Assembly (NCBI GenBank): GCA_002309015.1
Contig: DBWM01000038.1
Location: 278-64,277, forward strand
DNA from: Myxococcales bacterium UBA1238
Lineage (GTDB): Bacteria > Myxococcota_A > Bradymonadia > UBA7976 > UBA1532
Direction of reading: 5' to 3'
Length of the DNA stretch: 64,000 nucleotides
The notes under the pieces are model-generated. The model was given only the letters and a program-made list of their open reading frames with translations, searched no databases and was not told the origin of the DNA. Made by a program: the position numbers and the translations under genes. Shown in pieces: positions 41,301-51,500 of this stretch (positions are counted from its first letter, which is position 1; each line of letters starts with the position of its first letter).

Positions 41301-43184
41301 CTTCTCCTGATCGGCGGTATACTCGAGTTCTGTTGAGATACTTCCATAGGCATCATGGGCTTCATCGAGGCAGGCAGCGCTGGCATTGCAGCTTTCGATG
41401 AAAGCCATCTGGGCCGCATAGGCGTTGGAAGACAATGACGCATGGACGATCTCATTGGGCTGCAAATGGATCTGATAGAATGCGGTCGGTGATGAGTCGG
41501 TAATATAACTGGAAGGCGTACTGCACTGATCGCCATTGAGGCTTAATGTGCCTGTGAAGTGAGCATTAAAGTTTGTGGACAATGCTCTGAATTGATCAGA
41601 AGCGATGACCCCCGCCGTTGCACAGCTCAATCCATCGCCGGATTCGAGGGTTGTCGCATAGCATTGGCTTTGAGGATTCTGCTGGATCTGGGTGACACAG
41701 CTGAATCCCTGCTCAACCTGGCAATGGGCATCGCAGCCTTCTCCCGTTACCCCTCCGGTATCGCAGGTTTCATTGCCCTCTACCTGGCCGTCACCACAGA
41801 CTACTACGTGGCAGGAAGTCTGATTGCAGGTCCATCCAGGGGTGAGCTGACAGTCGACACAGCCCTCTGACGAGCGGTTACCGATGTCACATGTCTCTAA
41901 GCCCTCGGCTATACCGTCGCCACAGGACACTTCTTCTTTGGTGATGACGATGTTGTAGGCGTTGTCGGTGGCTCCGGATGAAAAAGAATCACTGTCACAG
42001 CGGGAATACTTCTCAACTACGGCGTAAATGGTCGTGGGTTCCGTTGCAATATAGGTGAGCCCATCGCTTTCATTGACACCTAAATCTGAGGATAGATCCT
42101 TCAGACAGCTGGGCGTGCTGCTGCATTCGCCGTCAAGGAACGAAATGACGGAGTCGATGCGATCGGTTTCGGCCACATTGACTTTTTCATTGGCTTCGAG
42201 GTCGATCTTAAAGACGACATCGGAGACATCCTGTGAACTGATGCTGCTGCTACAGTTCTCACCGAGCGATAAATCGCTGGAGAAGTCCGTACAGAAATTG
42301 GTTCCACTCAGTTCAAACGGAAAAGTTGTGACCTCGATGGCCAGATCACAGTTTTCGCCATCTTTCAGTTTGGTACAGGTCGATGCGTGGGTGGTCGTTG
42401 GATTCGTGCATTTGTAACCTCTTTCGACGGTACAGTCCGATGCGCAGCCGTCACCATTAAAACGATTGCCGTCATCGCAGACTTCATTTGCATCGTAAAC
42501 ACCGTTACCACAGGGTCTATATTCGCCGATTTCGATTTGAAGGGCCATCGGCATTTCGTGGCCTTCATCTTCTGTGACCCGGATGCGATATTCACCGGGA
42601 GAAAGGTTGTAAGATCCCAATGCGCATTCGCCTTGTCGGCTCTGAATGACGCTCTCCGATATGTTCCAACGAGCCCCTTCCTTTGTTTCAAGGCTGATGT
42701 TGATGAGGCCATCGGGGCATGACTGGCCGTCGGGGCTCGTGATTTTGATGTCGATGGAAGCTTTCTGGCTGATCTTTAAGCGATACGCCTGAGAATTGCC
42801 CGATCCTGCGGGGATCCTGCCGGGATACAGGCCATTCTCTGAGATGCAAACTTCGTTTTCTTCCAGATTCTCTGCGCAGGGAGGGACTTCAACATCCGAA
42901 TCATCTGCGTCCTCAGAGATGTCACCATCCGATGCATCCTGTTCGGCATCGATCTCACCGTCTGAAGCGTCAGCTGCATCGGTGTCACCGTCTGATTCCG
43001 CATCTGAAGCGTCCTCCAGACCGGAGTCCGTGGTCGCATCCGCTGCATCTGCATGGGCAGCATCCTGAGTTGCACTGTCGGTCAACTCTGCATCAGGTTG
43101 GGTAACATCATCGTTGTCGTCGTCATCGCAGGCGCAGAGTGACGCTGCCATGACCAAAGCCCAGAGTTTTTTAGAAATTTTCAT
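38376..43184 (-). CDS. Multi-module cysteine-rich lipoprotein, array member 1
   Basis: A 1602-residue exported lipoprotein: MKISKKLWALVMAASLCA then lipid Cys19 and DDDD. Residues 20-100 are an Asp/Ala-rich stalk. An N-terminal beta domain (about 103-224) precedes eight DUF4215-type repeats (CGDGxxEGxExCD...GCxxxC), the first near 225-260 and the last at 1421. These are separated by PPC-like beta domains of about 110-130 residues with the recurring theme 'PE..(F/Y)(K/Q)(I/L)DL..(G/N)(D/E)...V(S/T)E...Y.A..DETIYA(I/V)V'. Repeats 2 and 3 adjoin without a beta domain. Repeat 5 has an insertion (DAFDSEGHPKDGDGC). The C-terminal unit (1460-1602) is a variant beta domain. The product is likely disulfide-rich and on the cell surface; structural, adhesive or binding roles are all possible. 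It is the last gene of the minus-strand array. Confidence 0.88.
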   Translation of the reverse strand: MKISKKLWALVMAASLCACDDDDNDDVTQPDAELTDSATQDAAHADAADATTDSGLEDASDAESDGDTDAADASDGEIDAEQDASDGDISEDADDSDVEVPPCAENLEENEVCISENGLYPGRIPAGSGNSQAYRLKISQKASIDIKITSPDGQSCPDGLINISLETKEGARWNISESVIQSRQGECALGSYNLSPGEYRIRVTEDEGHEMPMALQIEIGEYRPCGNGVYDANEVCDDGNRFNGDGCASDCTVERGYKCTNPTTTHASTCTKLKDGENCDLAIEVTTFPFELSGTNFCTDFSSDLSLGENCSSSISSQDVSDVVFKIDLEANEKVNVAETDRIDSVISFLDGECSSTPSCLKDLSSDLGVNESDGLTYIATEPTTIYAVVEKYSRCDSDSFSSGATDNAYNIVITKEEVSCGDGIAEGLETCDIGNRSSEGCVDCQLTPGWTCNQTSCHVVVCGDGQVEGNETCDTGGVTGEGCDAHCQVEQGFSCVTQIQQNPQSQCYATTLESGDGLSCATAGVIASDQFRALSTNFNAHFTGTLSLNGDQCSTPSSYITDSSPTAFYQIHLQPNEIVHASLSSNAYAAQMAFIESCNASAACLDEAHDAYGSISTELEYTADQEKDIFLIVRSSAYTPSTETHALTHDLRVTRHFIACGDGLLEGEEACDDHNNQPNDGCAADCTIETGYACTYESPSQCYPSRLSSGDADTCATAGVITGDSYHAIGDHFAEDFTGSLDINIANPSCSSSYNGRNYPDAIYKMSLQAGEIVEAGITGDLFGTIFVLKGDSCDNLSCNRTMPVQHLYGSSEFLTYEAATNEDIYIVFKVGSGNSVYYQNDYHLFIQKRIPICGDGRVEGIEQCDDGPDAFDSEGHPKDGDGCSSSCVVEDNYACTGEPSVCELARSGDVCNKPIQVEFDDDGSYQYSGEDFGEDFQSHWIAGDNCTGFYSSERLPEAIFRVDLAANELLTVSDTASNALYAYIHIVTGDCNLGYCAVNDGGFSSSFSASYLAEENETVYVIVEVYSDSSIYVHDPYSIRFEKHMPECGDGIREGNEECDTGSTSSEGCISCKITEGYACTKTNPSVCFIPSAGDTCNNPLIPVYTQGIYEISGRSFSDDFSSQWTLGSGCMGSIAQSEEAPEVFIQIDMRAGNIVTVSETDEIDVVISYVKEACSNACASSGDLSSNETQGLSYTAETDETIYAIVEPYYGDSRADMPYHIKVNLHNSECGDGRTEGDEECDDHNTASNDGCSSDCKLEDGFICEGSAPTVCTPMAPGDSCKNPIEPDFGSTGYGTVTYNAEGRNFDDVYTDQWTQTNDSTCYGSGSQEVIYKLHLLPKDVIVIQETSNDFDAVISLVKEVDNSCGTSCLRSTNEPEELVYIAEEEITLYAIVYPYMNYNNASHKPFSISIEKTHTECGNGIVEHGEDCDGGANHLEGCTGECKADDDYACVDNICTFIPDHCDSAIELESGDEIEFDTTLASNSISTLSCLSDTYESNLGRGNELFYQITVPAGQTLTAELTNLSSNPWTSLTLYLLSSCDDITESAQYAFCLTGANTNQVSTVTYTNSNDSAQVLYIVCDAYSNYYDGPRKLKVTLE

Positions 43185-43723
43185 GCCTTTTTGCTCCAGG
43201 ATCGAGTTAAAGATCTTTTTTTATATAGCATGCTTTTGATGCTATGCGGTGATTTTTTTGATCGAAATGCGTCAAAAATAGGGAACAGGGAACGATTTTT
43301 TTGCAGAAAAGACTCGTGATCGGTTCGATCAACAGGCTTTTAAACGATAAGACATTGGGTGATCGGCAGGTGAGGTGAGGATCCGATGAAAAAGATCTGT
43401 ACTTTTTTATAAAAAATGGCTGATCGCAGAAAAATGAAAGCACCTCATTCTGCGGTGATCAGGACTTCAAATTGAAAAGATCGAAGCATGACGATTCAAA
43501 ACTTTGGATCTTGTCGTTCAGAACATCATTTTTCAATTCGTTCATGCTGCTTTTCGTTCGTTAAATCGTAAGGTTTTGACGGATCAGGCTGCTTCTTTTG
43601 AAGTTGATGTAACCTGATCCGTCGGTGAACATCAGATCTCTTCGATCGATTTCATCCTGCTTTTCCCGATCACAGATCTTTCGATCGCTCAAATCCTCCC
43701 AGAACTTCGGGATCACCTCACTC
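43185..43723. other. Array spacer 1
   Basis: 539 bp of AT-rich, GATC-rich DNA upstream of member 1, with no convincing gene. It holds a hairpin GCATAGCATCAAAAGCATGC on the minus strand near 43226-43245 and the 11-bp inverted repeat listed next. The TCTTTTCAAAAAGA sites of the other two spacers are not present in recognisable form. Confidence 0.5.
43578..43623. repeat. Perfect 11-bp inverted repeat
   Basis: GACGGATCAGG (43578-43588) and CCTGATCCGTC (43613-43623) with a 24-nt loop. It lies about 100 bp past the stop of array member 2, with no T tract on either side, so it is not a standard terminator. Confidence 0.7.
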
Positions 43724-46700
43724 CTAATTCGATTTTTCGAGGGTGATCGAGAATGGCTGATATAGGCTGCTATAATTGTAGAAGTATGAAGAGACGATCA
43801 CGTAGAGGATCTCGGTCTGGCTTGCCGTATAGCGCATCGATTGAGGGTCGATCTCCTGGCTCAGACAGGCCGTTCCACAGCGGTTGCCCTCTGCTTTTAC
43901 AAATGCGACCAGCGATACAAAATCGGATCGGGTCTCTTTGACGGTGAGGGTATCGCCTTCCAGCAGCTGGATCTTAAAGACCGTCTCGGGGAGCAGCTTG
44001 TCGTCGCAGCTGTGGTAGTCGCCTTCCCATTGATCGCTGAAGAGTTCTCCAAAAGAAGCGCCGTCTCCATCGTATGTAACCGTGCCATAACCGGTGGATC
44101 CGAAGTCGGGAACGATGGCGTTATGGCAGTCATCGCCCGGTGTTGCCCTGAAGCATGTGCTTGGAACATTGCCCTCACAAATAAAGCCGGTCTCTATCTT
44201 GCAGTCCGAGGAGCATCCATCGCCGGATTGGGTGTTGCGATCATCGCATTCTTCGGTGATTTCCTTCACACCATTCCCACATTGAACGGGCTGAATCTCG
44301 AATTTGAGCGAATAGGGCACGTCGGCCGTTGTCGGATCGAAAGATTCCAGCACAACATAAACGGTCTCGTCGGTCCAGGCTTCATAGTTCCAGCCTTCAT
44401 TGTGGACGATGCCCATATCTTCCGAGGTTACACAATGGGTGTTGCAGGCTTCCTGGAGCATATAAAGTTGCAGGTTGATAGAATCGAGCTCGGTTACCGT
44501 GAGGCGATCACCCGCATGCAGATCGATCTGAACGAAAACTTCCGGATTTTCCCGGCTCGTTTCGATGTCGCCATTGCAATGGATGCCCTGGGTCCAGGTT
44601 GACGAGAAGTCATGCGCAAAATTTTCGCCTGAGAGGGTGAAGGATCCGTCGGTAAACTGGGCAACGATGGGATCGGTGCAGGCGTCTCCCGGAGAAGCTG
44701 CGAAACATTCGCTCGTGCGCTCACCCCTGCAGAAGTAACCGGAGACCACCTGGCATTGGACGCAGGCAGGAACATGATTTGCACCCGTGTCGCATCCTTC
44801 TCCAGGCTCTACTAACCCATTGCCACAGGTCGAATAATACGATGTGAACTGGAATGCATAAGCATTCTCGTAGAGATTGATGAAATCAGAGAAGGCCTCC
44901 GCGATGACATAGATCGTTTCATCGGTTTCAGGAAGGTATTGAACAGAGAATTCAGGTTCAAAGACCGGCACGGCGAGCAATTCTTTTCCAAAGTTGCAGT
45001 CACCTTTGATGAAATAGACGTAACCGATCCAGAAGTTGTCCTCTGTATTTGAAAACGTGAAAACCCTGTTTGCGGGCAGATCGACCTTAAAGATCGCCTC
45101 GGGACCATCGATGCTGCTCTCGTAGCCGATGCTTTGCGGGGATGCTTTCCAAAGGTTTCTGAAGTCAGCCTGGAATTCGTCGCCTGAATAGGTGGCTCTT
45201 GCATTGGTGGTCAGATCGATCCCGATGGGGGTACTGCAGGCATCCCCCGGATCGATTTCAAAACAAATGCTCGGTTCAGCCCAGCATCCACTGTAGGGTT
45301 CCATTTCACAGGTTACGGAGCAACCATCATCGCTTACAGGCTGGCCTTCCGAATCAAAAAATGCCGGACCATCATCGCATTCTTCCAGTCCTTCGACGAG
45401 ACCATCGCCACAGATCGGACGACGCTTTGCAATCTCAAGATGGAAATCGCCCTTGATCGTTTCGTCTATATATGAGCTCAGCTTAAAGACGACATAGATC
45501 TGTTCGTCCTGGGTCGCTGTATAAGAGATCGGCTGAGGTGATACGTAAGAAGCGACCAGACGATCGCCTTCGCATGACAGGTTGTTGCAGGAATCGCCCT
45601 TTAACAGGAATAATTCTCCGGATACATTGCCGAGAACCTTTGCTTCAAGAATCTCTCCCTTCTCCAGATCGACCCGATAAAAGGCGTCCGGATGTTCGAG
45701 CGTCACCAGTTCTTCCGGACATTCCGCCTTGTTGACGAAGAAATCGAGGGTGCCTGTGAAGTCAGTCCTGAAATCTTCACTGATCGCGTGGAATGAATCG
45801 CCCGAAACGACGCCTGCCGTTTCACAGGACTGGGCATCACCCGAAAGATGCTTACCTGGATAGCAAACAGAAGGTGAGTCCTTCGTGCATACAAAGTCGG
45901 TCTCAACGGTACAATCCGATGCACATCCGTCGTTATCCTGAGTATTTTTGTCGTCACAGGCTTCATGACCTTCGGTGATGCCATCTCCACATGTGGGGAA
46001 AGACCTCGTAACGACCAGATCATATTGCAATTCATCCTCTGTAATGGAGGCCAACTCGCTGTCGATCTGGATGATGATATAGAGATCCATATCCTCATCG
46101 GCCGTATAGGTGACCTTGTCCGGATGATCCGGTTCATAGGCACTGGATGAGGAGTCGTAACAACCGTCGTGGGCTTCGCAGCTCCTGAATAAACCGATCT
46201 TCCTGTTCTCCGAATTATCCAGCAGGCTCGCTTTGAGGGTCTGATCTTTTTGCAGATGGATCTGGTAGTAACCGGTTAAGGTGTTGGGATTGCTGTAGTT
46301 GCTATAGAGGTCACACCCGATGCCGTAGAGACTTACACCGGCTGCGAAGTTGTCTGACAGGACCGATCCCGAAGATCTGAAGTGATCGACATCGATGACC
46401 CCCACCTGTTCACAGCTGCTGCCGTTGCCCCGAAGGAGCGTTGTCTGGTAGCAGATGCTCTCAGGTATGCGATCAGGGTAGGTGATACAGCTGAACCCCT
46501 CTGCTTCATGGCAGGAAGCATCGCAGCCTTCATCCAGAGTCCCTCCCGTATCGCAGGTTTCATCGCCATCCACATGGCCGTCACCACAGATAACCTGACG
46601 GCAGGAATGGTCATCACAGGCCCAACCGGGGGTGAGCCGGCAGTTTTGACAGCCCTCTGACTGCTGATCACCGATGTCGCAGGTCTCGGCCCCCTCTATA

Positions 46701-47932
46701 TAACCGTCGCCACAGGGGACTTCCGTTTTATCGATCACGAAATGATAGGCGTTGGCGTAGGCTTCTGAAGCAACAGAACTGGAGATACAGGGCTGTTGCA
46801 GTTCGGCTACAAAGAAAAGAGTCTGAGGTTTGGCTGAAGCATAGGAGAGCCGATTGTGCAGTTCGTCCCCTGTTACTTCATCCAGAAACATCACACAGTT
46901 CGGATGGTTGCTGCACTCCCCGTCAATGAGGGAAAGAGAGAAGTTGAAGTCATGACTTTCGGTCACATGGATCTTTTCGTTGGCTTCGACCTCAACCATA
47001 AAGACCACTTCCGGCGATGGATACGGTTCATATCCCAACCCACAATTGGAACCTGGGGTGAGCTGGTTGGTGAACACGGCACAAAAGTCATCACCGCTCA
47101 GTTCGTACGGAAAACTGAGGACCTGTATCGGCGAAGAGCATTTGTCTCCTGCGCTTACCCTTTCGCAGACCGATGGATCGGTCTCTGTGGGCACCGTACA
47201 TTCATACCCCGATTCGACGATGCAGTTCGATGAACAGCCGTCGTAGTCCTGTAAATTGCCGTCATCGCAGGCTTCATTTTCGTCGAAAACACCATTACCG
47301 CAAAGGTGATAGGGCTCAAAGGCGATCTGAAGGGCCATCTCCATCTCGTGACCCATAAATTCAGACGCCTGGATGCGGTATTCACCGGGCAAAAGGTTCC
47401 ATGCCCCTTCAAGGCATTCGTCCTCCCGGCCGTTGATCGGAGCTTCGAGCGCTTTCCACTGGTTATCTTTCCGGGATTCGATGGCGATGCTCGCGCCGCC
47501 CTTTGGGCAGGACTGTCCGTCTGTAGACGTTACCCTAAATCGGACGGCGGTCTTTTCGGTGATGAACAGGCGATAATACTGTGCGGAACCTTCCCCTTCA
47601 GGGATATGACCCGGATACAAGCCCTCATCTTCGATGCAAACTTCGTTGGGGCTCAGATCCGGTGCGCAGGGCGGGATGACTGCATCCGATGCATCGATCT
47701 CCGCATCGATTTCAACGTCCGATGCATCGATGTTGACATCGATTTCAGCATCTGCGGCGTCCTGTGGTTCGCTGTCGATGGTGACATCCGACGCGTCGAC
47801 GATGGCGGCATCCTGCACAACCGCATCCAAGATCACGGCATCGACCTGCGTGATCACGTCGTTATCGTCATCATCGCAGGCGCAGACGGTGGCTGCGATG
47901 GCGAAAGCGAAAAGAACGGGCGATTTTTTCAT
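43724..47932 (-). CDS. Multi-module cysteine-rich lipoprotein, array member 2, lacking the last module
   Basis: A 1402-residue paralogue. I chose the ATG at 47932 (MKKSPVLFAFAIAATVCAC) because it gives the lipoprotein signal with CDDDD, as in its relatives, and GGAG lies upstream. An Asp/Ala/Ile-rich stalk is followed by the N-terminal beta domain and seven DUF4215-type repeats in the same order as member 1, including the fifth with its insertion (DGPAFFDSEGQPVSDDGC). The protein stops at FSITLEKSN, exactly where relatives continue EKSHPECGNG into an eighth repeat and terminal beta domain of about 180 residues. No trace of the missing part is visible past the stop. Otherwise it looks intact. 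Confidence 0.88.
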   Translation of the reverse strand: MKKSPVLFAFAIAATVCACDDDDNDVITQVDAVILDAVVQDAAIVDASDVTIDSEPQDAADAEIDVNIDASDVEIDAEIDASDAVIPPCAPDLSPNEVCIEDEGLYPGHIPEGEGSAQYYRLFITEKTAVRFRVTSTDGQSCPKGGASIAIESRKDNQWKALEAPINGREDECLEGAWNLLPGEYRIQASEFMGHEMEMALQIAFEPYHLCGNGVFDENEACDDGNLQDYDGCSSNCIVESGYECTVPTETDPSVCERVSAGDKCSSPIQVLSFPYELSGDDFCAVFTNQLTPGSNCGLGYEPYPSPEVVFMVEVEANEKIHVTESHDFNFSLSLIDGECSNHPNCVMFLDEVTGDELHNRLSYASAKPQTLFFVAELQQPCISSSVASEAYANAYHFVIDKTEVPCGDGYIEGAETCDIGDQQSEGCQNCRLTPGWACDDHSCRQVICGDGHVDGDETCDTGGTLDEGCDASCHEAEGFSCITYPDRIPESICYQTTLLRGNGSSCEQVGVIDVDHFRSSGSVLSDNFAAGVSLYGIGCDLYSNYSNPNTLTGYYQIHLQKDQTLKASLLDNSENRKIGLFRSCEAHDGCYDSSSSAYEPDHPDKVTYTADEDMDLYIIIQIDSELASITEDELQYDLVVTRSFPTCGDGITEGHEACDDKNTQDNDGCASDCTVETDFVCTKDSPSVCYPGKHLSGDAQSCETAGVVSGDSFHAISEDFRTDFTGTLDFFVNKAECPEELVTLEHPDAFYRVDLEKGEILEAKVLGNVSGELFLLKGDSCNNLSCEGDRLVASYVSPQPISYTATQDEQIYVVFKLSSYIDETIKGDFHLEIAKRRPICGDGLVEGLEECDDGPAFFDSEGQPVSDDGCSVTCEMEPYSGCWAEPSICFEIDPGDACSTPIGIDLTTNARATYSGDEFQADFRNLWKASPQSIGYESSIDGPEAIFKVDLPANRVFTFSNTEDNFWIGYVYFIKGDCNFGKELLAVPVFEPEFSVQYLPETDETIYVIAEAFSDFINLYENAYAFQFTSYYSTCGNGLVEPGEGCDTGANHVPACVQCQVVSGYFCRGERTSECFAASPGDACTDPIVAQFTDGSFTLSGENFAHDFSSTWTQGIHCNGDIETSRENPEVFVQIDLHAGDRLTVTELDSINLQLYMLQEACNTHCVTSEDMGIVHNEGWNYEAWTDETVYVVLESFDPTTADVPYSLKFEIQPVQCGNGVKEITEECDDRNTQSGDGCSSDCKIETGFICEGNVPSTCFRATPGDDCHNAIVPDFGSTGYGTVTYDGDGASFGELFSDQWEGDYHSCDDKLLPETVFKIQLLEGDTLTVKETRSDFVSLVAFVKAEGNRCGTACLSQEIDPQSMRYTASQTEILYVIVSSYFYNYSSLYQPFSITLEKSN

Positions 47933-48544
47933 GATGGTTGGCTCCGTTAGGGCATGAACTGACTCAAATTTTTTCATCTGCATTTTAGAAAGCAGCGGTT
48001 GATTTTAAAGAAATCACCATAGCACAAGCCGTTTACAGGACTTCATCTCGGCCATATCTCACGTAAACCTGCGGTGAACGTTCGATCTTTTCAAAAAGAA
48101 AGTCCATGATCGAAAAAATCGGAACGAGCAGATTGCAGTGAACCGCTGTGATCCGATGGATCGGGCAATTCTTTTTGAAAAGAAATCACCATAACGCATG
48201 AAAACTGAGCTTCGGGTAGGGGAGAAGTCGTGCGTTTATAGGGTTTACGCGACAGGAATTCTGTTTGAGCGCGCCCTTCTGATTGTGCAATCGGCCTGGC
48301 ATCAGGAATTTCTCACGTGATCCGCTCGTCAATCCAGTTTTTCAATCATCAGAACAGACCATGACCACCCGATCATGCATGAATGAATCGATTAAAAGCT
48401 TTCTCCACAACAGGAGAGGGGCGTTTCGATCGAAAACTTCGTACCATAACCGTTCGAGTGGTTTAAACTTTTGGGTGAATGGTTGCATGATCGGTGCGTT
48501 ATGGTCTGAACTTACGGATGAAAAGTCCACTACTCAGGCGGGTA
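47933..48544. other. Array spacer 2
   Basis: 612 bp between members 3 and 2, no convincing gene. The half next to member 2 carries the paired TCTTTTCAAAAAGA sites and two copies of AAAGAAATCACCATA (near 48007 and 48181). The half next to member 3's stop (about 48440-48515) resembles the matching part of spacer 3, with shared words such as ACCGTTC and GCATGATC followed by GCGTTATGG or CCGTTATGG. Confidence 0.6.
48086..48183. promoter_or_regulatory. Paired near-palindromic sites upstream of array member 2
   Basis: TCTTTTCAAAAAGAA (48086-48100) and its exact reverse complement (48169-48183), 68 bp apart. Each 14-mer is itself nearly palindromic (TCTTTT-2-AAAAGA), so the pair may be two operator sites for a dimeric regulator, or one large hairpin. 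It sits 154-251 bp before the start codon of member 2. Confidence 0.55.
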
Positions 48545-51500
48545 TCAGTCAAATTCAGGTGCATCACCGAAGATACTGATATAAAGGGTTCGTTTGCCTG
48601 CATAGGAAACGCGCGAATCATCAGTGACAATGTAGACAACTTTTTCGCTGCTGGTGGTATTGAAATAGTAAGCGTTGACGGCTTCAAAGCTGTCTCCCCA
48701 GGATATACAGCTGTTGGTACTGCAGTCTGACATCAGATAGAGGAACTTATCCGGGAGATGCTCTGCTTCCAGCCTGGCCCTGAGGTTCTCTCCTGGCTGT
48801 AAGGTGACCTTGAAAAAGACGTCATTACCCTCTGCTCCTGTGAGTCCACAATAATCTAAGGACGAGATCGTATCGGTTGCACCGGTGTTGTTGAATGTCA
48901 CCACATCCCCATTAAAGACTTCGACGGCATCTTCGCATTGATCGGGCAGGATGTGGCATTGATTGCCGGCACAGACATATCCGTCGCTCACAGTACAGTC
49001 CGCTTTGCAGCCTGCACCATCATTATCGCATTCTTCAACGTCTTCCAACACGCCGTTACCGCATTCCGGATGGGATTTTTCGAACTTAAACGCGTAGTGG
49101 TTATGGCCATCATCCGGATAATGCATATCTGGACTGATGATGACGTAGATGGTTTCGTCCTGGGTTGCCTTGTAACCGAGGGAATGATAGTCGGAATATT
49201 GCTCAGAACAGACCATTCCACAGGTGTCGTTGTCTGCTTTCACAATATAGAAGTGGGGATGCAAGGCGTGTTTGGTCTCTTCAACCCGAAGAATATCGTC
49301 CTTCAACAGATCGATCCTGTAGATCACTTCTTCCTTGAAGATATTCATACAGCTGTTATGTCTGCTGATAAACTGACGGGTATAGACTTCATCAAAGAAA
49401 TCGTCTCCTCCATCATGAATATATGTGCCGTAACCGGTGGATCCGAAGTCGGGTTGAATCGCGTTTTTGCACGTATCGCCCGGAGCAGCCAGCCTGCAAC
49501 TGCTGTTTTGTGCACCCGTACAAATATAGTCTTCCTCTATCCGGCAATCGGACGAGCATCCATCGTTGGAGAAGCTGTTGTGATCGTCGCATTGTTCACT
49601 CCCTTCGATGTAACCATCCCCGCAGGTAATGTGGCGAACGTCGACGTTAATGTGATAAGGCCCGTTGATATCGTAGTAGTCGTAAGGTTCCGCAACGACA
49701 TAGATGGTTTGATCCCGGGTCGCCCTGTATGCCATGCCGTCGGCCTCACTATAAATGGGTTCGAAGTAGGGGATACAGGTGGTGGTGCAGACTTCCTTTA
49801 CGAACATCAGGGCCATACTGACAGGACCTGTTTCAGAAATTGTGACGATATCATCCTTTAACAGATCGATCTGGATGAAAACTTCTGGAGTCATCTCACT
49901 GTCTTCCGAAGAAATCGTACAATATCTCCCGGCTGTCCATTGTGACGTGAAGTCATTGCCAAAATTTTCGCCCGAGAGCTCGAAATGACCGTTGGTCAGG
50001 GTCGCCTGGATGGGCATGTAGCAAACATCACCGACAGAAGCGGGCCTGCATGCCTCTGTGGAGACTTTTGAACAAATAAAACCTTGCGTCACTTTGCAAT
50101 TGATGCAGCCTGGATCGCTGGTTGGGCCCCTGTCGCATTCTTCGTTTCCTTCTATGATGCCATCACCGCATGCGACCGCATGCTTTTCAAACTGGATGTT
50201 CAATGGTTGATGGGTTTCTTCTGTGTAGTTGGAATCTGCTTCAACCACCAGATAGAGGGTTTCTGCTTCGTTTGCCTGGTACTGGATCTGCGGGTTCAGG
50301 CTGTATGTCTGGCTTGAACTGATGCATTGCCACTGATTACAGTCGCCTTTGAAGAGATAAAATGTGCAGTCCAATTCGTTGTCCGGAGTGCCCGTCACTT
50401 CCAGAAGCTCGCCTGCCGCCAGATCGATCCGATAAAATGCTTCAGGTGCGACTTTGCTGATGTAGGTTTCCCCGTAATTTACGCTGACAGTCCAGAAGTT
50501 TTGGAAGAAGTCATCAAAATATGGGACAGAGGAGAGGGCATAACCGTCGTTATCGAACTCTACAACGATGGGATTTGTGCAGACATCGCCCGGTTCAGTC
50601 CAGCTGCATACGCTGGGATTGCCCGTGCATCCAAAGTTGGGTTCCAGCTGACAGGATGAGGAGCAACCATCACCGTCGGCGGGGTGACCTTCTGCATCAA
50701 AATAATCGGGCCCATCATCGCATTGTTCATCGCCCTCAACCACGCCATCGCCACAGATCAGCTTGTGATGTGTGATGTTGATGAGATAATCATTGACTTG
50801 ATCGATTAAACCTGCCGGCACCTGCGTAAAGACCACGTAGATTTCTTCAGATCCTGTGGCCAGATATGTCAGTCTCGTCGAGTCTTCGAGTCCATAGTAA
50901 TCCCTCCCTCTCAGACAAGTCAGGTTGTCACAGGAATCGCCCTTGAGGAAGAGCAGGGATCCTTCGAGTTCTCCATAAATCGAAGCTTCAAGGATTTCAC
51001 CTTCTTCAAGATCCACCCGGTATATGGCGCTCTGATACTCCGCCCCTACAAAGTTTGCATTGCAAAGGCTGTCTTTCTGAGCAAAATCGATGGATCCTGA
51101 AAAGTCCTCATCAAAACTCCTGCCGACGAGCGAAAGATTATTGCCCGCATATACGCCTGCCGTTTCACAGGATTGGGCATCACCCGAAGAAAGCCTGTTT
51201 GCAAAACAAATATCGGGGTTCCTTTCTGCACAGAAAAAGCCTGTTTCTACGGTGCAGTTGTCGGAACAACCGTCGGCTGGGATCAGATTACCGTCATCGC
51301 ATTCTTCGTTTTCATCGAGGATGCCGTCTCCGCATTGGGGTATCCATCTTTTCACGAGCAGATCATAGGAGCGATTTGCCTCTTCTTGTTCTATAAGATT
51401 CTCGGTCATGCGGACAATCAGGTATACGTCCTTTTCTGTATCGGCGGTATACCCGACTTCCAGAGGTTCCCAATTGTACTCCATTGCATGTGAAGCGAGA

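Noticed and set aside
43578..43623. Inverted repeat as the terminator of array member 2
   Set aside because: The stem is good, but there is no T tract after it on the minus strand and the loop is 24 nt long.
48283..48579. 98-codon plus-strand frame in array spacer 2
   Set aside because: It overlaps the end of member 3, lacks a ribosome-binding site, and the related part of spacer 3 does not keep the frame.
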